Assembly: GCA_025457785.1 (NCBI GenBank)
Contig: JALOTS010000026.1
Location: 1-13,284, forward strand
Direction of reading: 5' to 3'
Origin: Pontiellaceae bacterium
Lineage (GTDB): Bacteria > Verrucomicrobiota > Kiritimatiellia > Kiritimatiellales > Tichowtungiaceae
Length of the DNA: 13,284 nucleotides
The translations under genes and the position numbers were made by a program. The notes under the pieces are model-generated. The model did no database searches, was not told where the DNA came from, and saw nothing but the letters and a program-made list of their open reading frames with translations. Shown here piece after piece: positions 7,123-13,039 of this stretch (position 1 is its first letter; each line of letters begins with the position of its first letter).

Positions 7123-9222
7123 TTAGAAGGATACCCGGCAACTGAGCCAGTACCGCCGTCCTTCTTCAAGATATGTGTAATCAGCATCGGAGGTTCGCGT
7201 GGCATCGGTCACGTTGTAAACCTTGCCATAGAAGGTTACATGATCCGTCAGATGATAGGCAACGCCGGTATCCACCGTCAGCAGATCATCGTCCCACATT
7301 TTGTAGTCGCTTTGCCTTGCGACCGTTCTCGACCAGTCAACATTGGATTCACCGTCTTGCCAGTTTGACGCGATTTCAATCGAGAGTTTTGAAGTGATCT
7401 GCCACTCCCCGGAAAGATTGATTTTGTTTCTGGGCACTCCCACAAGCGGTTTTCCGTCAAGGAAACGCCAGTCAACGATAATGTTGTTGGTGGGACCTTT
7501 TATCACGGCATCAGAGGTATCCATTCTGGAGTCCGTGTAGGTGTAATTGCCGCGCAAGGTGACGGTTGAAACGGGCCGGTATTTGGCAGCCAGTTCGACT
7601 CCGCGCACAACGGCCTCGCCGATATTCAGATAGGTGCCCCAGATTTTTCCATCGGGACTGGTGATGAGATTTCCGTATTCGTCGTAGAATCTTGTCTGGC
7701 CCGTATTGATGATTTTGTTTTTGTACTCTGTGTTGAAAACGGTCGCGTTGAAAGAGAAGCAGCTTTCCGGATCATAGTAAAGACCGGCTTCAACCGTATC
7801 AGACTGCTGGGGTTTCAGATCGGGATTTCCCCAGGTGTAGGCTCTGGGATTACTCCAGGACTGGGGATTTCCGATGTTTGGATCGGTTTCCCGGACATCC
7901 GGATTTTTATATCCCTCGGCATAACCTCCTTTAACGGTCCAGGCATCTCCGAGCAGGAGCACCCCGTAACCGCGCAGTGTGTGATGGGTTCCGAATTTTT
8001 CATTATCCACCAACCGAATTCCGCCTGTTGCAATAAACCGTTCGAACATGGCCCATTCGTCTTCAAGAAATCCCGCCACCTCACGCAATTCTGATTTTTT
8101 GCCAAACGACAGATCCCATGCCATATATCCGGCATCGGTCTGGGTACTGTCCTCTTTCCATTGACCGCCTGCCGTCAGATTGTGCGACGAAACCGGAACC
8201 GTCGCTTTTGCATCCGCCAGATAGTTTTCCGTCACGGGTTTCCAGGGTTCGTGAGATCCGTCCCTTATTGTTTTCTTATGATACAACTGGAGGTCTGTTT
8301 TGAACCATTCATAAACCCCCCGGTGGCCGAGAACCTGCTCGGCGAAGTCGTATTCGGCGGTCTGGGTGAAATTTGTAGCAGACGAATTCCCCGGTGTGGT
8401 CTTCATATTCTGCTCCGTCCAGGAGATCTGACCGAAAACCGTGTTCTGTTCATCGGGCGTAAAATCAAGCGCTACTGAGATATTGCGCCGATCCGACTGT
8501 CTGAACCCGTTCACGATCTGATCTTCTTCATGCCATTTTTTAAATCCCCAGATTCGCAGATGGAGATAATCAGGGATGTAAGGACCGGCCATATAAAAGT
8601 CGCCCTGATACTGTTTGCCCGCGTCCGTGTTTTCCGGAACCGTAATGCCTGCGCCTACCGATCCCGTCCATTTCGCCGCATCCTTGCGGGTAATGATGTT
8701 GATCACGCCGCCCATGGCATCCGATCCATAGACGGCCGACATCGGCCCTCGAATGATTTCAATGCGTTCAATCGCCTCCATGGGAGGAATGTTGTTGCCT
8801 TCCAGCGCTTCGCCCATGCCGTTGGCCTTGTCGGAAAACCCGGTGTTCAGTCTGCGTCCGTCAACAAGAACCAGGGTCGCATCGGATGCCATGCCGCGGA
8901 TCGAAATGCTGCCGGACTTCCGTCCGCCCAGAATATGGACTCCTTCAACGTGTTGTATCGCGTCCGCCAGCGAAACGATGTCGCGGGATACAAGATCTTT
9001 TTTGGTTATAACCGTGACGCTGGCAGGGGCATATGGAGGTTTTTTGACGGCCTCGGACGCTGTTGACGATGATGTAACGACAAGTTCTTTTCCCACTTCG
9101 ACAGTATTTGTCCCGCCGGAAATAACTGTGTTTGTTCCGCCGGGAACATGATCTTCCTCCGCAGTATAGCCGGCCCCGGACAGTATCAACAGGGCCGTTA
9201 AAACAACAGCTTTACTTTTCAC
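7123..9222 (-). CDS. TonB-dependent outer-membrane receptor, FepA/CirA type
   Basis: This 699-residue protein imports a ligand across the outer membrane at the expense of TonB energy. A signal peptide covers about residues 1-21. A TonB box, ELVVTSSS, lies at 46-53. The plug domain (about 60-180) shows APASVTVITKKDL, SGSISIRGMASDATLVLVDG, IPPMEAIERIEIIRGP and SAVYGSDAMGGVINIITRK, closest to ferric-siderophore and catecholate receptors. The rest is a beta barrel of alternating aromatic strands ending in the usual C-terminal Phe (WLSCRVSF). A tandem 8-residue repeat GGTNTVISGGTNTVEV lies between the signal peptide and the TonB box. The start is GTG at 9222, eight bases after AAGGAG. The binding-protein gene follows at once. 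The natural ligand is unknown; iron-siderophore is the best guess from plug similarity and neighbours. Confidence 0.93.
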   Translation of the reverse strand: MKSKAVVLTALLILSGAGYTAEEDHVPGGTNTVISGGTNTVEVGKELVVTSSSTASEAVKKPPYAPASVTVITKKDLVSRDIVSLADAIQHVEGVHILGGRKSGSISIRGMASDATLVLVDGRRLNTGFSDKANGMGEALEGNNIPPMEAIERIEIIRGPMSAVYGSDAMGGVINIITRKDAAKWTGSVGAGITVPENTDAGKQYQGDFYMAGPYIPDYLHLRIWGFKKWHEEDQIVNGFRQSDRRNISVALDFTPDEQNTVFGQISWTEQNMKTTPGNSSATNFTQTAEYDFAEQVLGHRGVYEWFKTDLQLYHKKTIRDGSHEPWKPVTENYLADAKATVPVSSHNLTAGGQWKEDSTQTDAGYMAWDLSFGKKSELREVAGFLEDEWAMFERFIATGGIRLVDNEKFGTHHTLRGYGVLLLGDAWTVKGGYAEGYKNPDVRETDPNIGNPQSWSNPRAYTWGNPDLKPQQSDTVEAGLYYDPESCFSFNATVFNTEYKNKIINTGQTRFYDEYGNLITSPDGKIWGTYLNIGEAVVRGVELAAKYRPVSTVTLRGNYTYTDSRMDTSDAVIKGPTNNIIVDWRFLDGKPLVGVPRNKINLSGEWQITSKLSIEIASNWQDGESNVDWSRTVARQSDYKMWDDDLLTVDTGVAYHLTDHVTFYGKVYNVTDATRTSDADYTYLEEGRRYWLSCRVSF
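9094..9141 (-). repeat. 24-bp tandem repeat in the receptor N-terminus
   Basis: Two adjacent 24-base units encode GGTNTVIS and GGTNTVEV (residues 28-43 of the receptor). The DNA units share CCGGCGG, ACAAA and the following triplets with third-position differences, so the duplication is not brand new. It lengthens the periplasmic linker before the TonB box. Confidence 0.8.
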
Positions 9223-9266
9223 GCGTTCATCTCCTTCATTTTATTTTCCGCAAAACAAACTGAAAA

Positions 9267-9284
9267 CAGTCCGCAACCGGACTG
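9267..9284 (-). promoter_or_regulatory. Hairpin in the receptor leader
   Basis: CAGTCCG and CGGACTG form a perfect 7-bp stem with a 4-base loop, 45 bases before the receptor start codon. On the minus strand it is followed by TTTT, so it may be a weak attenuator, a 5' stabilising hairpin or an operator. An A/T-rich inverted repeat TTTAAAA/TTTTAAA lies upstream at 9336-9354. Neither resembles a good Fur box. Confidence 0.35.
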
Positions 9285-9360
9285 AAAGTGTCCGTTTCAT
9301 AAAAAGCACGCTCAACGGATCACAGCGGAAATACGTTTAAAAACCGCTTTTAAAAGGGCA

Positions 9361-9564
9361 GCGTGCCGCCCGGGCAGGATGACCCCGGACGGCACGCCGA
9401 TTCAATCACCAAAGGAAGAAGGTGATCAAACACAGGAGGAAATTCCGATTCGGTTTCATCATTTCAACGCACTTTCATCTGAGATTCTGAGCACATGATG
9501 CGGTTTGTTCGTCAGGAATACAATCGGGGGATTCCCCGTTTTTTTTATCGGGGGATTCCCTGAT
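9361..9564 (+). repeat. Structured repeat element, copy A
   Basis: This copy and copy B at 10639-10835 are homologous and in the same orientation. In order, copy A has four parts. A 14-position GC hairpin (9361-9374 with 9384-9397) has one mismatch. A 6-bp hairpin ATCACC/GGTGAT (9405-9426) carries AAAGGAAGAA in the loop. A 24-base block (9426-9449) is identical to copy B. Last comes a 3' module made of TCAGGAAT, ACAAT, the CGGGG/CCCCG hairpin (9525-9538), T8 (9539-9546) and a second ATCGGGGGATTCCC (9547-9560) closing with CTGA. The plus strand ends in a good intrinsic terminator. On the minus strand the GC hairpin is followed by TGCCCTTTT. It lies in the divergent region between the receptor and the orphan gene. 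It could be a small RNA gene, a leader element of the receptor message, or a paired binding site; no known family is recognised. Confidence 0.75.
9422..9490 (+). CDS. Possible 22-residue small ORF in repeat copy A
   Basis: GTG at 9422 opens a frame for MIKHRRKFRFGFIISTHFHL and two more residues before TGA. AAGGA ends five bases before the start, in the loop of the small hairpin, and the start codon is in its stem. Copy B has an initiation codon at the equivalent place and also reads KHRRKFR. After that block the two copies differ by indels that do not keep the frame, so coding is unproven; the shared peptide may only reflect the shared DNA block. Confidence 0.2.
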   Translation: MIKHRRKFRFGFIISTHFHLRF

Positions 9565-9603
9565 GGGAAGGTTGAGGTGACGGGAGTAATGGTTTTTCCT
9601 GCC

Positions 9604-9641
9604 TTGACAAAAGAACCGTCTTCCTACACCGTTTTAGTATA
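9604..9641. promoter_or_regulatory. Candidate promoter sequences between copy A and the orphan gene
   Basis: On the plus strand a perfect TTGACA (9604-9609) precedes the orphan gene, but the best -10 sequences are badly spaced (TACACC after 15 bases, TAGTAT after 25). On the minus strand TATACT (9641-9636) lies 17 bases after CTGAAA (9664-9659), which would drive transcription through copy A toward the receptor. Either or both may be real. Confidence 0.3.
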
Positions 9642-9656
9642 AACTTTCCAAAACGA

Positions 9657-9697
9657 TTTTTCAGGGTGAACAGCCCTATCGCCTGAAAAGTTTTTTT
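9657..9697 (+). terminator. Intrinsic terminator-like hairpin in the leader of the orphan gene
   Basis: TTTTCAGG (9658-9665) pairs perfectly with CCTGAAAA (9682-9689), with a smaller GGG/CCC pairing inside the loop, and is followed by GTTTTTTT (9690-9697). It ends 14 bases before the ribosome binding site of the plus-strand gene. It fits an attenuator for that gene; it could also stop transcripts arriving from copy A. Confidence 0.55.
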
Positions 9698-9723
9698 CAC
9701 ATATGCTAACCAAGGAGTGCAAA

Positions 9724-10566
9724 ATGAAATCAAAATTAACGAAATCAATATTCGCCGTTTCTACAGTTCTGCTGGCAACAGCAATCTCGTGTCCCGCAGA
9801 GGAAACGCCCATCGACTACAATGCGGGCATGATGAAAATCAGTTCGTTATTCTCCAAAGATTCGGAACATGCTTCCGAAGAGGCCATCGACTTTGCCGGA
9901 ATCGAAGAGGTGTATAACACCGTCTTCGCCAGCCTGGTAAACACCTATGATCCGTCACTTGATGCCGACATAAAAAAAGCCATCGAAAAAGGAAAGCTGG
10001 GCGAGCTGGTTGATGTTCAAAAGCAGTGGGTTGTAAAAGGTCTGCAGCGCGCCATCTATCATACCGCCCTTCGCGAACTGGAAAAAGCCGCTCAGGACGG
10101 CGCCGCTTTCTTAAAGGCGGAAAATCTCTTCAAGTGCACCGAGCCGGTGATGGACAGACGGGGCAAATGGCTGGAGACCGGCAGCGAGATTAAAAACCGT
10201 GTTCGCAATGAACTTTCGCTAATTAAAGAGAATCCCGCCGAAGCACAGGAACACATTAACATCATTAAGATGACCATGACTCAGGTTTACTTTCTGAGCG
10301 TGCTGTGGGAAGTCGACGGGCTTGAAAAAGCCAGAGGCTATGAAGGGGATCTTCCCAAAGTGAAACAGGCGGAAGGAATTTTATACTTCAAGGTTCTGGA
10401 ACCGTTTATTGCGGATGCAGCGTTAAGGAAAAAAATTGCTGCGGAATTTCAAAAAGATCCGAACGATATCGACACGGTCATGATTAAAAAGTCCCTGGCG
10501 CAGGCCATGCCCGATGTGTGGGACGGTATTCCCCGCCGGATCAGAGACAGCATCTTCAGTGAATAA
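9724..10566 (+). CDS. Secreted protein of unknown function, flanked by structured repeats
   Basis: I do not recognise this 280-residue protein. It begins with a clear Sec signal peptide (MKSKLTKSIFAVSTVLLATA, cut probably after SCPA near residue 25); the AISC sequence is not a canonical lipobox. The mature part is highly charged and probably mostly helical, with no membrane segment after the signal and only one further Cys. Stretches such as ADIKKAIEKGKLGELVDVQK and MTMTQVYFLSVLWEVDGLEK look amphipathic. There are no haem CxxCH motifs, Walker motifs or visible repeats. The start at 9724 is chosen over 9703 because AAGGAG (9712-9717) stands six bases before it. It is the only plus-strand gene, diverging from the receptor and converging on the two-component genes. 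A periplasmic role connected with the uptake genes is possible but rests on proximity only. Confidence 0.8.
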   Translation: MKSKLTKSIFAVSTVLLATAISCPAEETPIDYNAGMMKISSLFSKDSEHASEEAIDFAGIEEVYNTVFASLVNTYDPSLDADIKKAIEKGKLGELVDVQKQWVVKGLQRAIYHTALRELEKAAQDGAAFLKAENLFKCTEPVMDRRGKWLETGSEIKNRVRNELSLIKENPAEAQEHINIIKMTMTQVYFLSVLWEVDGLEKARGYEGDLPKVKQAEGILYFKVLEPFIADAALRKKIAAEFQKDPNDIDTVMIKKSLAQAMPDVWDGIPRRIRDSIFSE

Positions 10567-10584
10567 GGATTCTTCTTTGCGCCG

Positions 10585-10622
10585 AACAGCCCATGTTCTG
10601 ACCAAGGATGTGGGCTGTTTCG
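10585..10622 (+). terminator. Terminator of the orphan secreted-protein gene
   Basis: AACAGCCCA (10585-10593) pairs perfectly over 9 bp with TGGGCTGTT (10611-10619), loop 17 bases, followed by TTTCGT. It begins 18 bases after the stop codon. The T run is short, so it may work together with the terminator inside repeat copy B. Confidence 0.55.
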
Positions 10623-10630
10623 TGTTCAGG

Positions 10631-10671
10631 AAAAAATACAGGCCGTCCGGAGGGTGAGTCCGGACGGCCTG
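10631..10671 (-). terminator. Intrinsic terminator of the two-component operon (inside copy B)
   Basis: On the minus strand the 13-bp perfect GC-rich stem (10671-10659 with 10651-10639, 7-base loop) is followed by TATTTTTT (10638-10631). This is a strong Rho-independent terminator about 190 bases after the response-regulator stop codon. Confidence 0.75.
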
Positions 10672-10835
10672 CGGAACAAACCACCAGAGGAGGCTGATGG
10701 TCAAACACAGGAGGAAATTCCGATGCAGGTTTATCAACACCTTTTCACTTGAAATCCTGTAACTCATATTGAGGCTTGTGCATCAGAAATACAATCGGGG
10801 AAACCCCTGTTTTTTTCCTCGGGGATTTCCCTGAT
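10639..10835 (+). repeat. Structured repeat element, copy B
   Basis: This is the second copy of the element at 9361-9564. It has a perfect 13-bp GC hairpin (10639-10651 with 10659-10671) and a short hairpin ACCA/TGGT (10683-10701) with AGGAGG in the loop. The identical 24-base block is at 10701-10724. The 3' module has TCAGAAAT (10783-10790), ACAAT, GGGG AAA CCCC (10797-10807), T7 (10810-10816) and TCGGGGATTTCCC (10819-10831) ending CTGA. Paired positions that differ from copy A remain complementary: G-C to A-T twice and T-A to G-C once in the GC hairpin, and G-C to A-T in the TCAG/CTGA outer stem. It sits between convergent genes and carries terminator-like hairpins on both strands. Confidence 0.75.
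10697..10762 (+). CDS. Possible 21-residue small ORF in repeat copy B
   Basis: ATG at 10697 opens MVKHRRKFRCRFINTFSLEI plus one residue before TAA at 10760. AGGAGG (10688-10693) precedes it with a short three-base spacer. The first nine codons match the frame in copy A, but later sequence does not keep frame between copies. It is a candidate leader peptide or a by-product of a conserved RNA motif. Confidence 0.2.
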   Translation: MVKHRRKFRCRFINTFSLEIL

Positions 10836-10859
10836 TAGATTCTTCGATAGAAGAATCTA
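10836..10859 (-). promoter_or_regulatory. Perfect 10-bp hairpin over the response-regulator stop codon
   Basis: TAGATTCTTC (10836-10845) and GAAGAATCTA (10850-10859) form a perfect stem with a GATA loop that includes the stop codon. There is no T run behind it, so it is more likely a 3' stability or termination-aid hairpin than a terminator by itself. Confidence 0.45.
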
Positions 10860-11501
10860 TAGCCGCGTTTTGGCCCATTCGACGGCGTATTCGCTGAGTT
10901 CTTTGGCGCTGGCGAGATTCAGCTTCACTTTGATATTCGCCTGATAGGTCTCAACGGTTTTTATACTGAGATTGAGTTTTTCGGAGATGGCGCCGGCGCG
11001 AAGGCCTCTTCCGATCAGGCAGAAGACTTCAAATTCGCGGTCGCTCAGCATCCCGGCGGGATCTTTGTCCTGAGCGCCGAGAAGACGCTGCATGACCTGT
11101 TCCGAGACGGTGTTATGCAGATAAATTTTTCCGCTCAGCACCTGATGGATGGCTTCAATGATTTTTTCTTCCGCGACCTGCTTGGTGATGTACCCGCGTG
11201 CGCCGGCACGCAGAGCGCGTTCCGCGTAGATGGATTCGTCGTGCATGGAGACCGCCAGCAGAGGCAGTCGCGGATATTCGGCATGAAGCTGCTTGATGAG
11301 CTGCACTCCGTCTGAATTTTTGAGGGAGATGTCGGTTAAAACCAGGTCCGGATTGGTTTTCATAACCGCGTCGATTCCGCCCGGCACATCTTCGGCCTCA
11401 CCGCAGACTTCCATATCGGGCTCCATGTTGATCAGCATCGCCAGCCCGCGCCGCAGGATCTGGTGGTCATCGACAATCAGAATTCTTTTTTTCTCACTCA
11501 T
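10857..11501 (-). CDS. NarL/FixJ-family response regulator
   Basis: This 214-residue protein has a receiver domain (about 1-125) and a LuxR-type helix-turn-helix (about 150-205). The receiver holds the acidic pair Asp11-Asp12, the phosphoacceptor Asp57 in VLTDISL, Ser85 in LLAVSMHDE and Lys107 in ARGYITKQ, so all phosphorylation residues are present. The DNA-binding part reads LSDREFEVFCLIGRGLRAG followed by AISEKLNLSIKTVETYQANI, typical of the family. It is phosphorylated by the kinase encoded just upstream; the two genes overlap by eight bases (kinase stop TGA inside the start region). Its DNA target is unknown. The paired palindromes in the two repeat elements nearby are conceivable sites, because NarL-type regulators often bind two half-sites, but this is speculation. 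Confidence 0.93.
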   Translation of the reverse strand: MSEKKRILIVDDHQILRRGLAMLINMEPDMEVCGEAEDVPGGIDAVMKTNPDLVLTDISLKNSDGVQLIKQLHAEYPRLPLLAVSMHDESIYAERALRAGARGYITKQVAEEKIIEAIHQVLSGKIYLHNTVSEQVMQRLLGAQDKDPAGMLSDREFEVFCLIGRGLRAGAISEKLNLSIKTVETYQANIKVKLNLASAKELSEYAVEWAKTRL

Positions 11502-12915
11502 TCAACGGCTCCTCGAACGTGCAGTTCACAACGGTTCCGCCGTCCCTGCGCTGCGTCACATTCAACTGTCCGCCCAGCACTCCGGCCCGGTATTTCATGA
11601 TTTTCAGGCCGATTCCCTCCTGTCCGTCGCGGGGATCGGAAAAACCCGATCCGTCATCCGAGATCGAAAGATTCACTGAACGGTCTTTACGGGTCATCGT
11701 GATGGCAATCTGCTTTGCCTTTCCGTGTTTGACGGCGTTTGTGACCGCCTCCTGCGCAATTCTGAAAAGCTGGATTGAACGTTCACTGCTGCGGATTTCC
11801 GCCCCCGGCGCCACATCGACGGAACAGGACACGCCGAAAATCTTTTCCGTGTTTTCGACCAGCTCCTGCAACGCAAACCCCAGCCCCTCTTTTTCGATGG
11901 AAACCGGATAGAGACCGCGGGAAAGGTTTCGGGTTGTCTCAATGGATCGGCTCAGCAGATCGTGGATTTGCGACAATACATCGTTCGCTTCCTGAACGGA
12001 TTGTGTTCGCAGTTTTTCCCTCAGCACCCGGCTCATAAAGGCGATACCGGTCAACTGCTGCCCCAGATCATCATGCAGATCCTGCCCGATGCGCATCTGT
12101 TCCCGGTTGCTGATCCGGATGATTTCACGGTACGCATCGTCCAGTTTATGCAGCGTTTCGTATTCAAAAATATTCAGCACCTTGCAGACAAAAAAAACCG
12201 ATGAAACCGCGCAAATTGCCCGGAAAAACTGAACCGGAAGTCCGGTGAATTCTGTAAAGCTTGTGTAGTTTAAAACCGAAGCCGGGAAAAACGGCGCGGG
12301 TTTTACGATCAGACCAACGAAAAAGGAGTACGCAAGAAACGAAAATCCCAGTCCGGTCAAACCGTTTAACACCGACGGTTTGTCCAGTTTGCGGATTTCC
12401 GGACTCCGCCGTTCAGAAAAGAACAGCAGAGCCGTCAAAAAGGCAGCCGGAAGCGCCAGAAAATAACGAATGATTCCATCACAAACCCCCGACCACTCCT
12501 TAGTGAACCCTGATTGAAAACCCCAAATCAGAAACACCGCAAGCATCACGGAATAACCGGTTGCAAAAAATCCGGGAATCCTCCAGCTCTTTTTCCGGTC
12601 ACACGGAAGAGAAATTCCGAACAGAAACAGAAAAATATAAGAACTCTTCCCAAGCACATAGCGTGCAACCTGAACGACCACCGTCCCTTGTTCCGAAAGC
12701 ACCGCCGCTTTGGTCATCAACAGCAGATCAAGCCATTCATTCACACCGTGCAGCAGCCCGAAGGCCGCCAGCAGCCAGAGATATTTTCCGATCCGGAAAT
12801 CACTTCCTTTGCGCACCTGGAACAGAACCGACACCCCCAGCATGAAGAAGGCGAGTCCGTAAAAGAAAAACACGACATCCATGTGCCTCTGAATAAACTG
12901 ACTTGCCATGTTCAT
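11494..12915 (-). CDS. Membrane sensor histidine kinase (HisKA_3 type)
   Basis: This 473-residue protein has about seven membrane helices in its first 250 residues, starting with VVFFFYGLAFFMLGVSVLF and containing FGLLHGVNEWLDL, a motif common in a family of 7TM sensor kinases. The cytoplasmic part has a HisKA_3 dimerisation domain with the phosphoacceptor His281 in QDLHDDLGQQLTG, then a HATPase domain with the N box (QEAVTNAVKHG, Asn393), DDGSGF (420-425) and GIGLKIMKYRAGVLGG. No separate periplasmic sensor domain is present, so the signal is probably sensed in or at the membrane. It pairs with the NarL-type regulator downstream. I choose ATG 12915, with GGAAAAG before it; a TTG at 12948 and an ATG at 12909 are also in frame. 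Confidence 0.92.
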   Translation of the reverse strand: MNMASQFIQRHMDVVFFFYGLAFFMLGVSVLFQVRKGSDFRIGKYLWLLAAFGLLHGVNEWLDLLLMTKAAVLSEQGTVVVQVARYVLGKSSYIFLFLFGISLPCDRKKSWRIPGFFATGYSVMLAVFLIWGFQSGFTKEWSGVCDGIIRYFLALPAAFLTALLFFSERRSPEIRKLDKPSVLNGLTGLGFSFLAYSFFVGLIVKPAPFFPASVLNYTSFTEFTGLPVQFFRAICAVSSVFFVCKVLNIFEYETLHKLDDAYREIIRISNREQMRIGQDLHDDLGQQLTGIAFMSRVLREKLRTQSVQEANDVLSQIHDLLSRSIETTRNLSRGLYPVSIEKEGLGFALQELVENTEKIFGVSCSVDVAPGAEIRSSERSIQLFRIAQEAVTNAVKHGKAKQIAITMTRKDRSVNLSISDDGSGFSDPRDGQEGIGLKIMKYRAGVLGGQLNVTQRRDGGTVVNCTFEEPLNE

Positions 12916-13039
12916 TGTTCTTTTCCAGAGCAGCGGCACCGCAGCCAAAGTCTGAGCGCGACAGGATGATTTCCTGCGCTTCGTTCACATGGCTCTTGCC
13001 GAGCTGTTTTGTATTCAGTTGTTTGTTGCTGGATATGGG

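Noticed and set aside
9223..9360. Fur box in the receptor promoter
   Set aside because: No stretch resembles the GATAATGAT-type consensus well; the TTTAAAA/TTTTAAA repeat is too generic.
9223..9723. Cobalamin or other known riboswitch before the receptor
   Set aside because: No B12-box, FMN, TPP or similar conserved core was found by eye on either strand.
10423..10767. A 114-codon minus-strand frame with a hydrophobic N-terminus, antisense to the end of the orphan gene
   Set aside because: It runs through the strong minus-strand terminator at 10631-10671 and then antisense through a real gene. It has no ribosome binding site, and its start is not present in copy A.
9361..10835. Integron cassette flanked by attC sites
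   Set aside because: The repeats are inverted-repeat rich, but I find no correctly placed RYYYAAC and GTTRRRY core sites. The elements are about 200 bp with conserved terminators, unlike attC.
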